A model generated the notes under the pieces. It was not told the DNA's origin, made no database searches, and saw only the letters and a list, made by a program, of their open reading frames with translations. Both the position numbers and the translations under genes were made by a program. This document shows positions 1-8,416 of a DNA stretch of 64,000 nt, in pieces. Source of the DNA: Acinetobacter sp. XH1741 (GTDB taxonomy: Bacteria > Pseudomonadota > Gammaproteobacteria > Pseudomonadales > Moraxellaceae); assembly GCF_041021895.1 (NCBI RefSeq), contig NZ_CP157428.1:930001-994000 (forward strand), written 5' to 3'. Position 1 is the stretch's first letter. Each line of letters opens with the position of its first letter.

Positions 1-1736
1 CTTCTGACAAAACTATGGATGCCGACATTGCAGCAATGCTTGGTACATCAGCAGCATTGTCTATTGCTGGTACTCCTTTCCGTGGTCCAATTGGTGGTGC
101 ACGTGTTGGTTTAATTAATGGTGAATATGTTTTAAACCCGAATTTTGAACAACTTGCTCAGTCTGACCTTGACCTTGTGGTTGCTGGTACAGAGTCTGCT
201 GTATTAATGGTTGAGTCTGAAGCGAAAGAACTTTCAGAAGACCAAATGCTTGGCGCTGTGCTTTTCGGTCATGACGAAATGCAAATCGCGATTCAAGCAA
301 TTAAAGAATTTGCTGCCGCTGCTGGTGCAGTTGAGTCAACTTGGGTTGCTCCAACTAAAAATGAAGCACTTCTTGAGCAATTAAAAGCAGCTTTCGAAGC
401 TAAAATTTCTGAAGCATATACGATTGCGGTTAAACAAGACCGTTATGCAGCACTTGATGCACTTTATGCAGAAGCTGTAGCTCAGTTCGTTCCTGAAAAT
501 GACGAAACTGGTATTGCTGACGAAGTAAACGAATTATTTGAAGACCTTAAATACCGTACAGTACGTGACAACATCTTGTCAGGTAAGCCACGTATTGATG
601 GTCGTGATACTAAAACTGTTCGTGGTATCGACGTACAAGTTGGCGTATTAGACCGCGCTCACGGTTCTGCATTATTTACACGTGGTGAAACTCAAGCGTT
701 GGTAACAACAACTTTGGGTAATACTCGTGATGCACTTATGGTTGATACATTGTCAGGTACTAAAACTGACAACTTCATGTTGCACTATAACTTCCCTGCA
801 TACTCTGTAGGTGAAACAGGTCGTGAATCTGGTCCTAAGCGTCGTGAAATTGGTCATGGTCGTTTAGCACGTCGTGGTGTTCAAGCAGTTCTTCCTGCAG
901 CTGACCGCTTCCCGTATGTGATTCGTATTGTATCTGACATTACTGAATCTAACGGTTCATCTTCAATGGCTTCTGTATGTGGTGCATCATTATCACTTAT
1001 GGATGCAGGTGTTCCACTTAAAGCGCCAGTTGCAGGTATCGCAATGGGCTTAGTGAAAGAAGGCGAGCGTTTTGCTGTACTTTCTGACATCTTAGGTGAC
1101 GAAGACCACCTTGGCGACATGGACTTTAAAGTAGCAGGTTCTGCAAATGGTATTACTGCACTTCAAATGGACATCAAGATCGAAGGTATTACTGAAGAAA
1201 TTATGGAAGTTGCATTAAACCAAGCATTTGCTGGTCGTATGCACATCCTTAATGAAATGAACAAAGTAATTTCACGCGCTCGTCCTGAAATTTCAATGCA
1301 TGCTCCAACATTCGAAGTAATTACAATTAATCCGGATAAAATCCGTGATGTAATTGGTAAAGGTGGTGCAACAATCCGTCAAATTACTGAAGAAACTAAA
1401 GCTGCAATTGATATTGAAGATAACGGTACAGTTCGCGTATTTGGTGAAACTAAAGCTGCTGCTAAAGCTGCTATTGCAAAAATCCAAGCGATTACTGCTG
1501 AAGTTGAACCAGGTAAAATCTATGACGGTAAAGTTATCCGTATCGTAGAATTTGGTGCGTTCGTAAACATTATGCCAGGTACTGATGGTCTTCTTCACAT
1601 TTCGCAAATCTCTAATGAGCGTATTGCGAACGTAACTGATGTTCTTAAAGAAGGTCAGGAAGTTAAAGTACAAGTTGCTGATGTTGACAACCGTGGTCGT
1701 ATCAAATTGACTATGAAAGATATTGAGCAAGCATAA
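1..1736 (+). CDS. pnp: Polynucleotide phosphorylase, 5' end cut by window
   Basis: Phosphorolytic 3'-to-5' exoribonuclease of mRNA turnover and a normal RNase E degradosome partner. The frame is open from base 3, before the first ATG at 15, and the upstream residues continue the family alignment, so the gene starts outside the window; roughly 120 N-terminal residues are missing relative to the ~700-residue family. Visible parts are the end of the first RNase PH domain, the helical linker, the second RNase PH domain (from about residue 190 of the visible part), a KH domain with the GKGG loop ([10 protein letters not shown]) and a C-terminal S1 domain ending at the stop. A terminator follows directly. 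Identity is secure. Confidence 0.98.
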   Translation, partial: SDKTMDADIAAMLGTSAALSIAGTPFRGPIGGARVGLINGEYVLNPNFEQLAQSDLDLVVAGTESAVLMVESEAKELSEDQMLGAVLFGHDEMQIAIQAIKEFAAAAGAVESTWVAPTKNEALLEQLKAAFEAKISEAYTIAVKQDRYAALDALYAEAVAQFVPENDETGIADEVNELFEDLKYRTVRDNILSGKPRIDGRDTKTVRGIDVQVGVLDRAHGSALFTRGETQALVTTTLGNTRDALMVDTLSGTKTDNFMLHYNFPAYSVGETGRESGPKRREIGHGRLARRGVQAVLPAADRFPYVIRIVSDITESNGSSSMASVCGASLSLMDAGVPLKAPVAGIAMGLVKEGERFAVLSDILGDEDHLGDMDFKVAGSANGITALQMDIKIEGITEEIMEVALNQAFAGRMHILNEMNKVISRARPEISMHAPTFEVITINPDKIRDVIGKGGATIRQITEETKAAIDIEDNGTVRVFGETKAAAKAAIAKIQAITAEVEPGKIYDGKVIRIVEFGAFVNIMPGTDGLLHISQISNERIANVTDVLKEGQEVKVQVADVDNRGRIKLTMKDIEQA

Positions 1737-1750
1737 TTGCTTAACTCACT

Positions 1751-1781
1751 AAAAAAGTCCGCTTGATGCGGGCTTTTTTTA
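1751..1781 (+). terminator. Rho-independent terminator of pnp
   Basis: A 6-bp GC-rich stem (GTCCGC/GCGGGC, one G-T pair) with a 5-nt loop is followed by a run of seven T, 15 bases after the pnp stop. Confidence 0.88.
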
Positions 1782-1820
1782 TGGCATGATGCAAGTAACA
1801 CACAAATAGATCGACGTGGT

Positions 1821-3032
1821 ATGCAGGTTTATTATTTTTATCGTCATCAAAACGATGGCTATGTTTTTTTGAGCCGAGAAAAGCACACTGAACATGTTCT
1901 AGAGTTCTTCTGGGTTGATAGTGTGAGGTCTGATGTTGTTAACCATAATGAAGAATGGCAACAAAAAATTCAGCAGCTTACTGATATAGCTATTAATGAA
2001 TTTCATATGCGAGATATTGCCAATATCGAGCATCCTTGCGCTTTTGATACGCTTGAAGAATATGACTTGCTGATTTTTAAAAAGCTAGTTACCCCAGATG
2101 ATGAAATTAAAAATGGGGAATCACATGAGAGTGTATTTGGCTTAGCAACCACGCCTATTAGTTTTATTTTTACGCCTAAAGTTCTGATTAGCGTACGGGA
2201 GCAGGGCAATAAGTCGATTGAAAATTATATTCAGCGTCTTGAAAATATTTTATGTCGAACTCTAGAAGAACAAAACAAAACCCGTAAGCTGCCTAACTCA
2301 CCTGTAGATTTGTGTCTACGCCTACTGAATAGCATGGTGGATGGTTATCTTGATATTCGTTCACCTTTAACCAGAAGGGTTGAGCATTGGCAACAACAAC
2401 TATTACAAGGTAATCGCCGTTTTAAACAATGGCATCAACTGTTTCATGAAAACATGGCTTTTCAGCAGGTCGAAAATCTATGTGAAGAGCAGATCGAAAC
2501 CTTGCAAGAGTTTCGAGATGAAATTGTAGAAAACTATCATCATGTTATTGGTGAACGAACACATAGTTCGCAAGATCTTTTGTTGGTTCGTTTGAATGAT
2601 TTAATGAGTCATGTTGAACGTATTCAAAAACATACTTTACGTTTACGTAGTGCTATTCAGTCAGCCATAGATTTGCATTTCTCAGCCATTTCAAACCAAA
2701 CCAATGAGAATATGCGTATTCTTGCCATTATTACTGCTGTATTTGCACCGCTTACACTTTTAACGGGTATTTATGGAATGAACTTTGAGTTTATTCCAGG
2801 GCTTAAATCGCCAGTCGGTTTCTGGATTATGCTTGGTGTCATGTTGCTCAGTACGGTTTTATTGCTGTATTACTTCTATCGACAGCATTTGGTCGGGCGT
2901 GGTGAAAAAAGTGTTATCGATTTATTGGCGCAGCAGCATCGTGAAGAACGGATGAATTTGTTTTGGTTTTTGGAATATGAACCGATTAAGCAGACTGTGA
3001 AGGAATTAGAGAAAATTACTCGATTAAAATAA
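1821..3032 (+). CDS. CorA-family divalent cation transporter
   Basis: Likely inner-membrane Mg2+ (or related divalent cation) channel or transporter. The 403 residues show the CorA plan: a long cytoplasmic N-terminal alpha/beta and helical domain, then two C-terminal membrane helices (about 300-318 and 333-352). The signature GMN motif, in the context YGMNF, sits at about 319-321 at the end of the first helix. The basic/acidic C-terminal tail is cytoplasmic. It stands alone between pnp and cbpM with no obvious partner. The ATG at 1821 gives the usual family length. Family is certain; the transported ion (Mg2+, Co2+, Zn2+ efflux) cannot be told from sequence. Confidence 0.9.
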   Translation: MQVYYFYRHQNDGYVFLSREKHTEHVLEFFWVDSVRSDVVNHNEEWQQKIQQLTDIAINEFHMRDIANIEHPCAFDTLEEYDLLIFKKLVTPDDEIKNGESHESVFGLATTPISFIFTPKVLISVREQGNKSIENYIQRLENILCRTLEEQNKTRKLPNSPVDLCLRLLNSMVDGYLDIRSPLTRRVEHWQQQLLQGNRRFKQWHQLFHENMAFQQVENLCEEQIETLQEFRDEIVENYHHVIGERTHSSQDLLLVRLNDLMSHVERIQKHTLRLRSAIQSAIDLHFSAISNQTNENMRILAIITAVFAPLTLLTGIYGMNFEFIPGLKSPVGFWIMLGVMLLSTVLLLYYFYRQHLVGRGEKSVIDLLAQQHREERMNLFWFLEYEPIKQTVKELEKITRLK

Positions 3033-3092
3033 ATTTTTATTTCTGCACGACGGAGTCTTCTCATTAATATATCAAATAGTTATAGCTAATTC

Positions 3093-3230
3093 GTTACTTT
3101 GGTTTTGCCCAAAGTAACCAAAGGCATTTGTCATCCTTAGAACCTGTTCACTACCAGCATTTAACTAATTTTATTGCAAAAACAATACTATTTAGATAAT
3201 AGGCAGGCCAAGGATGACTTTTAGCTCAAG
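3093..3230 (+). repeat. Dispersed non-coding element, copy 1
   Basis: It begins with a 9-bp perfect stem (GTTACTTTG at 3093-3101, CAAAGTAAC at 3110-3118), then AGAACCTGTTC at 3139-3149, TATTGCAAAAAC near 3172-3183 and GATGACTTT at 3213-3221. The same blocks in the same order occur on the opposite strand at 27405-27555. An inner 9-bp inverted repeat, GTCATCCTT (3130-3138) with AAGGATGAC (3210-3218), encloses most of it. It fills the gap between the corA-type gene and cbpM and has no coding potential. Confidence 0.6.
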
Positions 3231-3262
3231 CTATACCTCGGAAAATATCATTTAAAAAAAAC

Positions 3263-3592
3263 TTAATGAAAATGCTTCAACTGTTTTCTAAGTTGCTGTA
3301 CTTCATCAATCAAGTCTAACATCACCGCAACAGCTGCCAAACTCGCATCAAAGTCACGTTGCAAACGATAAGCTTTACGAGCACGGATAACGTCTTCACC
3401 CATAAACTGATGTTTTTCAGGTGTACTTTCAATCACTAAAATATCGTACTCAATAAGCTCTAGAATCCAGTCCGGGCTTTGACCACAGGCTTGGGCAAAT
3501 TGTTGTAAGTCAAATGTAGATTGTTCATCAACGACTTCAGCACTAAAGGTGTGGCCGTCACATACAATTTCTCGATAATGGATGGTTGTCAT
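3263..3592 (-). CDS. cbpM: Chaperone modulator CbpM
   Basis: Small (109 aa) MerR-HTH-like modulator that binds the J-domain of CbpA and blocks its DnaK co-chaperone and DNA-binding activity. The sequence matches the family in length and layout: a beta-rich N-terminus, then an HTH-like segment (DLQQFAQACGQSPDWILELI, about 29-48), and a C-terminal helix rich in Leu, Arg and Gln. It lies 11 bases after cbpA in the same direction, the conserved cbpA-cbpM operon order, which supports the call more than sequence alone. Confidence 0.88.
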   Translation of the reverse strand: MTTIHYREIVCDGHTFSAEVVDEQSTFDLQQFAQACGQSPDWILELIEYDILVIESTPEKHQFMGEDVIRARKAYRLQRDFDASLAAVAVMLDLIDEVQQLRKQLKHFH

Positions 3593-3603
3593 GATCTTGC
3601 TCC

Positions 3604-4560
3604 CTAATGAGATGAACGAGGTTCGAATGAAGCAAAGGCTTCAGCCAATTGCTGATACGCTTCTTTTTCTTTTTCAGAATGCGCAGGTGGGAATACAATA
3701 TTTAAAATTAAATAAAGATGGCCTGGCGTTTTATTTGGTATCCCTTTGTCTTTTAAACGTAGCTGTTGTCCTTGTTTTGCATTTTTAGGTAAATTGACAT
3801 GTAATGACCCCGCAGGTGTTTTTACTTCAATGCCTTGACCTAATGCAGCCTCCCAAGGTGCTACATCTGCAGTTAAATATACATCACTGCCTTCGACATG
3901 AACACGATCGGTATCTTTATATTGAATCTCTATATAAAGATCGCCATTGGCACCGCCATTGATACCACTTTGTCCCTGTCCGCTTAGGCGAATTTGTTGG
4001 CCTTCCTTCATACCTTTCGGTATTTTTACCTGTAAAGTTTTACGTTGTACCTCAGGCTCACCATAAACATTCACAGTTGGAATTTGTAAGGTAATCTGTT
4101 GCGTTGAACCATGGTAGGCAATATCTAGGTCAACCTCTATGCTGGCATGTTGATCTTCTCCGCGATAACTACGTTGTTGTCTTTGATATTGTTGTTGACC
4201 ACCACCGCCAAATCCTGCACCAAAGCGACCAAATAAGTCTTCAAAACCGCTAAAGTCAGCTTCACCACCTGTAGAACCTTGACGATAAAAGCGTGCACCA
4301 TCGAATCCGCCTTGAGCCGCTCCTTGACCAAAGCCATTAAAGCTTTGTGGATGGTCTAACATTTGGTCATATTCAGCTTTTTTTTCTGCATTGCTTAACG
4401 TGTCATAGGCAATGTTAATCGCCTGCATTTTTTCTTCTGCATCTTTTTCTTTGCTGATATCGGGGTGATATTTACGAGCTAATTTCCGATATGCTTTTTT
4501 AATCTCATCAGCAGAGGCTTCTCGTGTAACCCCTAATTCTTCATAATAATTTTTGGCCAT
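3604..4560 (-). CDS. cbpA: Curved-DNA-binding protein / DnaJ-like co-chaperone CbpA
   Basis: Class II Hsp40 that stimulates DnaK and can bind curved DNA in stationary phase. The 318 residues show a J-domain (1-70) with the HPD motif at 32-34, a Gly/Phe/Gln-rich linker (about 74-130, with runs of GGGGQQQ type), then the two beta-sandwich substrate-binding domains and C-terminal dimerisation part. The Cys-rich zinc finger of DnaJ is absent, which separates CbpA from DnaJ. It forms an operon with cbpM downstream. Confidence 0.95.
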   Translation of the reverse strand: MAKNYYEELGVTREASADEIKKAYRKLARKYHPDISKEKDAEEKMQAINIAYDTLSNAEKKAEYDQMLDHPQSFNGFGQGAAQGGFDGARFYRQGSTGGEADFSGFEDLFGRFGAGFGGGGQQQYQRQQRSYRGEDQHASIEVDLDIAYHGSTQQITLQIPTVNVYGEPEVQRKTLQVKIPKGMKEGQQIRLSGQGQSGINGGANGDLYIEIQYKDTDRVHVEGSDVYLTADVAPWEAALGQGIEVKTPAGSLHVNLPKNAKQGQQLRLKDKGIPNKTPGHLYLILNIVFPPAHSEKEKEAYQQLAEAFASFEPRSSH

Positions 4561-4630
4561 AATGTTTTATCACGATGGTGTTGTTTATTTCATTATGAAA
4601 CAATTTTTAAGGCTTTCAACAAGCTAGATT

Positions 4631-4653
4631 GTATAAGAGTTGTTCTCTTACAC
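4631..4653 (-). terminator. Weak hairpin downstream of the LysE gene
   Basis: On the minus strand GTGTAAGAG pairs with CTCTTATAC (9 bp, one G-T pair, 5-nt loop) between the 3' end of the LysE gene and the 5' end of cbpA. No T-run follows, so termination here is only possible. Confidence 0.3.
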
Positions 4654-4710
4654 AATAGGGAAGTATGGTGAAAAGAGACATAGGTCGGTTAGAGCTATGC
4701 CTCGAACTTT

Positions 4711-5322
4711 TTACATGAAAGTCTGATATAAACCGTATAGGGCAATAAGTAAAAGTAATAGACCGCATACACCTAATATTTTAGGATATAAGTGGCTGTT
4801 AGAAAGGCGGCGGAAAAATACATAAACCAAAGATAGGGTTAAAAAATCTAAAACAATCCATGTCAGGGTAAGCAAGGTCAAACTGAAATTAAGATTCGGT
4901 GAAATTGAGACAAATTGAGGAAAAAAGGCTGAAAAGAAAATAATATCTTTAGGGTTTGAAATACCAACGAGAAAGCCTTTTTTAAAACCACCATTTTGAG
5001 ACGAAATTGTTTTTATTGCTTCAGGATGAGGTGCTTGAATGACTTCTTTTAAAATGCTCAAACCTAAATAACCAATATAGAGACAGCCTAAAACCCGAAT
5101 AATATTTAAATAGCTTTCATTAATACCGAGTACGCCTTTAAGTACGAGTACTGAAATAAAAATTAAAACCAGTGAGGCAAGGTTAGTACCAAAAATGGTT
5201 TCCAGTGCTTTTTTATAGCCACCTTTAAGTCCGGCACTTGCTACCAAAATCATGACTGGACCAGGGGTCGCAATCATAATAATGACACTGAAAATAAAGA
5301 GAAAATAATCAAAATAATTCAT
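4711..5322 (-). CDS. LysE/RhtB-family amino-acid exporter
   Basis: Small inner-membrane exporter, 203 aa, with about six hydrophobic helices. The N-terminal region carries the family signature MIATPGPVMILVASAGLKGG (about 17-36), including the conserved PGP and the Gly-rich turn, and a second conserved stretch GISNPKDIIFF near 122. Members export basic amino acids, homoserine/threonine or other small metabolites; the substrate here cannot be assigned. It is single, between hslO and cbpA, all on the minus strand. Confidence 0.88.
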   Translation of the reverse strand: MNYFDYFLFIFSVIIMIATPGPVMILVASAGLKGGYKKALETIFGTNLASLVLIFISVLVLKGVLGINESYLNIIRVLGCLYIGYLGLSILKEVIQAPHPEAIKTISSQNGGFKKGFLVGISNPKDIIFFSAFFPQFVSISPNLNFSLTLLTLTWIVLDFLTLSLVYVFFRRLSNSHLYPKILGVCGLLLLLIALYGLYQTFM

Positions 5323-5420
5323 GGAATATAAGCGTCTTATTTATTGGATTACAAAGTAAGCTCATATTAACTGATTTAAAATAAGAAGCTGAAAATTATC
5401 ATCACAAACGATAGATAAAT

Positions 5421-5446
5421 AAAAAGGCGGTTTGACCGCCTTTTTA
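5421..5446 (-). terminator. Terminator of hslO (bidirectional shape)
   Basis: AAAAAGGCGG/CCGCCTTTTT perfect 10-bp stem with a 5-nt loop, directly after the hslO stop on the minus strand. The A/T flanks make it usable from both sides. Confidence 0.88.
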
Positions 5447-5458
5447 TAAAATGAGGAA

Positions 5459-6334
5459 TTAACTCAAATGTTCACCAAATAAACCCAGTGCTTCTTCAGC
5501 AGTGAATTCATAACGAGTGTTACAGAACTGACAATCCATTTGAATTGGGTTTTGCGCTTCCAATGTTTCATGAACAGCATCTACACCAATTTGAATGAGC
5601 GCTTTAGCACAACGTTCTTTAGAACAAGTACAACCAAATTTTAAGTGTTCAACTTCTGGTAAGCGTACTTCTTCTTCGTTATAGAGACGATACAGAATCT
5701 CATTTGCTGAAAGCTCTGTTAGCTCTTCAGACTTAAGCGTTTCAGTCAGCATAGTCAAACGTGGCCATAAGTCTTCATCAACCAGTTTTTGCTCTTCTTC
5801 ATCATGACGAGGTAATAACTGAATGAGTAAACCACCAGAACGTTTAGCTGTACTTGCCAATACAATACGAGTTGGGATTTGTGCAGAAAGGTCATAATAC
5901 TGCATTAAACAACCTGCTAAATTGGTTTGGTCAAGAGGGACAATCCCTTGATAACGCTCACCATGCTCAGGTTCGATGTTAATAAATAAAATTGGATTAA
6001 CCAAAGCGCCAAGGACTGTACTGCTGTCAGTTGCTTCAACAAAGCGAGGATCTGTTTCGTAGTCTGCTAAAGCACGAACTTCACCTAAATGGTTACATTC
6101 AGCCATGGCCCATTTGAAAGAGCCGGAAGCCTGGATTTGCAAGCTGATACGGCCTTTGATTTTTAATGTACTCGCAAGTAATGCGGTCGCGCTCAACATC
6201 TCGCCTAGCAGAATTTTAACTGCAGGCATGTAATCGCGTTGAGCTAAAATAGTTTGTAATGCTTCTTCTAGATGAACTACTTCACCACGAACAGGAAAGT
6301 CCTCTATATAAAAGCGTTGGCGTAAATCAGACAT
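5459..6334 (-). CDS. hslO: Redox-regulated holdase Hsp33
   Basis: Cytoplasmic chaperone activated by oxidation and unfolding. The 291-residue length is typical. The C-terminal redox switch is complete: CTC at 235-237 and CQFC at 268-271 supply the four zinc-binding cysteines (CXC-X30-CXXC). The N-terminal substrate-binding domain begins FYIEDFPVRGE. One additional Cys lies at 242 in KERCAK. Single gene with its own terminator, downstream of and in the same direction as the Kef-type antiporter, separated by 165 bases. Confidence 0.97.
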   Translation of the reverse strand: MSDLRQRFYIEDFPVRGEVVHLEEALQTILAQRDYMPAVKILLGEMLSATALLASTLKIKGRISLQIQASGSFKWAMAECNHLGEVRALADYETDPRFVEATDSSTVLGALVNPILFINIEPEHGERYQGIVPLDQTNLAGCLMQYYDLSAQIPTRIVLASTAKRSGGLLIQLLPRHDEEEQKLVDEDLWPRLTMLTETLKSEELTELSANEILYRLYNEEEVRLPEVEHLKFGCTCSKERCAKALIQIGVDAVHETLEAQNPIQMDCQFCNTRYEFTAEEALGLFGEHLS

Positions 6335-6499
6335 AATATTCTCCAGGGCCCTAAGCAGATTATAACAACTTCGGTTTAATCAAGCTTAGGGAATGCAGTG
6401 AAGCTGCAAGCAGGACAACGGTAACTTTTGTACCGATTGTCGCAATCATTTAGGCAATGTGAATAAGTCCTTAATATAGCCATTTTGCGAAATCTCAAG

Positions 6500-8341
6500 T
6501 TATTCTTCGTGATCTCGTGTAATGTCGATACGATTTGGTTGTAAATGACGCTTTAAGTCCACGTCATGTCTTGATGTTGCTTGTTGTGCGTCGCTTTCAA
6601 ATAGATGTTCAAGTTCAGCTAAAGCATTGCGATGAGTTTCAAAAACCTTTTGTTCATCGGTATAAATGCTTTGCTGTTGTATGAGTAGTTTTTCATCATA
6701 ATCTCGAAAGATTTCGATATTGTTATAAGCTTGTTCATCAGAAATACCGAGTTCACGTAAAGCTCGATAAGCCATACCTAACGATGATAAGTAAGTTTCA
6801 CGCCAAATATGTTCAACACCTAAATCTCTTAATAGATGTACATGGTGGCGGTCACGTGCACGAGCTAACAATTTTAAGTTTGGATAGTTCAATCTAAGAT
6901 GACGTGCAACATTCATAGAGTCTTCGACATCATCGATAGCTAAAATAAATACTTTGGCTTTTTCAATACCTGCTGAACGAAGTAAGTCAGGCTGAGTAAC
7001 ATCACCATAATAGAGTTTACCGCCGTATCGACGAACAAAGTCAACTTGATGAAGGTTGTTGTCGATGGCAGTAAAACCTAAGTGTTGCAAGCGGGCAATA
7101 CGTGCAATAATTTGTCCAAAGCGACCAAAACCGGCAATGATAATCGGGTTTTCTTGCTGAGGAATTTCATCGTATTCAGGTGGACGTTCTTTATGAAAAA
7201 GTGGAATGATCTTACAGGTCATAAACCAATACAGTAATGGGGTAAGTACCATTGATAAGGTCACAATAAGCGTAACAGGCTCTAATAAAGCGTCCGTTAA
7301 AATCTTTTCGCTTTTAGCAAGACTCAAAATGACAAAAGCAAATTCACCACCTTGAGCTAAACATGTTCCAAGTAGCAGGCTATTATTCCAGCTGTACTTT
7401 TTATAGCGGGCAATGGCAGTCAAGATAAGGGTTTTTATCACCAACAGGCCGACTGCTCCACCAATAATGAGCCAAGGCATTTCAATGAGCAATGATAGTT
7501 GCGTGGTCATGCCGACAGTCATAAAGAACAAGCCCAGCAATAGTCCTTTAAACGGCGCAATACTTGCTTCAACTTCATGGCGGAATTCTGAGTCAGCTAA
7601 AAGTACACCAGTGAGGAAAGCACCTAATGTGGTACTAATACCCAAAGTATCCATGAGTAATACAACAGCAAGAATAATAAATAACCCTACTGCTGTAATC
7701 AGCTCGGTTGCACCGCTTTTCGCCACAAAACGGAAAAATGGACGCATGACGTAGCGGCTAAACAAAAACAGGCCAGTAAATGTGGCAATAATCGCTGCAA
7801 AATAAGCGACGCCGTGATGGGTCGATTCTGTTCCAGCCAACAGTGGAATGACTGCCAATAAAGGAATGGCTGCAATATCTTGGAACAGCAAAATTGAAAA
7901 AGATTGCTGACCATAGGTGGTATTAAGCTGTTGTTTTTCAGTGAGTAGTTGCAGAACAAAGGCAGTTGAAGATAACGCAAGTGCAAAGCCAATCACAAAG
8001 CTGACAGAAAGCTGCTGTTTAAAGAGTAATAGCATGATCAGCATAAGTACGCCACCGCTAATGAGGACTTGCAGACTTCCCATTACAAAAATGGAGTCAC
8101 GCATTTCCCATAAACGTTGTGGACGTAATTCTAGCCCAATCAGAAACATCAGTAAGATCACCCCAAACTCAGCCAATTCCATAATGGCTTCGGGGTCATG
8201 GGCAATATTTAAAACACTCGGGCCAAGAAGTATGCCCGTAAATAAATAACCTAAAACTGTTGCAATCCCTAAGCGTTTACCCAAAGGGACTAAAATTAGA
8301 GAAGCTCCAAGAAAAATTGTTGCTTGCAGTAGGAATGACAT
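6500..8341 (-). CDS. Kef-type K+/H+ antiporter (CPA2 family)
   Basis: Monovalent cation:proton antiporter-2 protein, 613 aa. Residues 1 to about 380 form 11-13 hydrophobic helices of the Na+/H+ exchanger fold. From about 395 a cytoplasmic RCK/TrkA-N domain with the nucleotide-binding Gly motif GFGRFGQ follows, then KLYYGDVTQPDLL, the typical KefC second half. A charged tail of about 90 residues closes it. Glutathione-gated KefB/KefC are the best known relatives, protecting against electrophiles by K+ efflux and acidification. No KefF/KefG ancillary quinone reductase is next to it. KefB versus KefC cannot be decided. Confidence 0.9.
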   Translation of the reverse strand: MSFLLQATIFLGASLILVPLGKRLGIATVLGYLFTGILLGPSVLNIAHDPEAIMELAEFGVILLMFLIGLELRPQRLWEMRDSIFVMGSLQVLISGGVLMLIMLLLFKQQLSVSFVIGFALALSSTAFVLQLLTEKQQLNTTYGQQSFSILLFQDIAAIPLLAVIPLLAGTESTHHGVAYFAAIIATFTGLFLFSRYVMRPFFRFVAKSGATELITAVGLFIILAVVLLMDTLGISTTLGAFLTGVLLADSEFRHEVEASIAPFKGLLLGLFFMTVGMTTQLSLLIEMPWLIIGGAVGLLVIKTLILTAIARYKKYSWNNSLLLGTCLAQGGEFAFVILSLAKSEKILTDALLEPVTLIVTLSMVLTPLLYWFMTCKIIPLFHKERPPEYDEIPQQENPIIIAGFGRFGQIIARIARLQHLGFTAIDNNLHQVDFVRRYGGKLYYGDVTQPDLLRSAGIEKAKVFILAIDDVEDSMNVARHLRLNYPNLKLLARARDRHHVHLLRDLGVEHIWRETYLSSLGMAYRALRELGISDEQAYNNIEIFRDYDEKLLIQQQSIYTDEQKVFETHRNALAELEHLFESDAQQATSRHDVDLKRHLQPNRIDITRDHEE

Positions 8342-8416
8342 TCATTACCCCGAATGTATTGATCTTTTTAAGTGTAAAGCCAAAAAGACTTCTTCACACT
8401 ATGATATTCAAATCAT

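Noticed and set aside
1293..1730. 145-residue antisense frame in pnp
   Set aside because: Asn/Phe/Thr-rich shadow of a highly expressed gene; no start signals.
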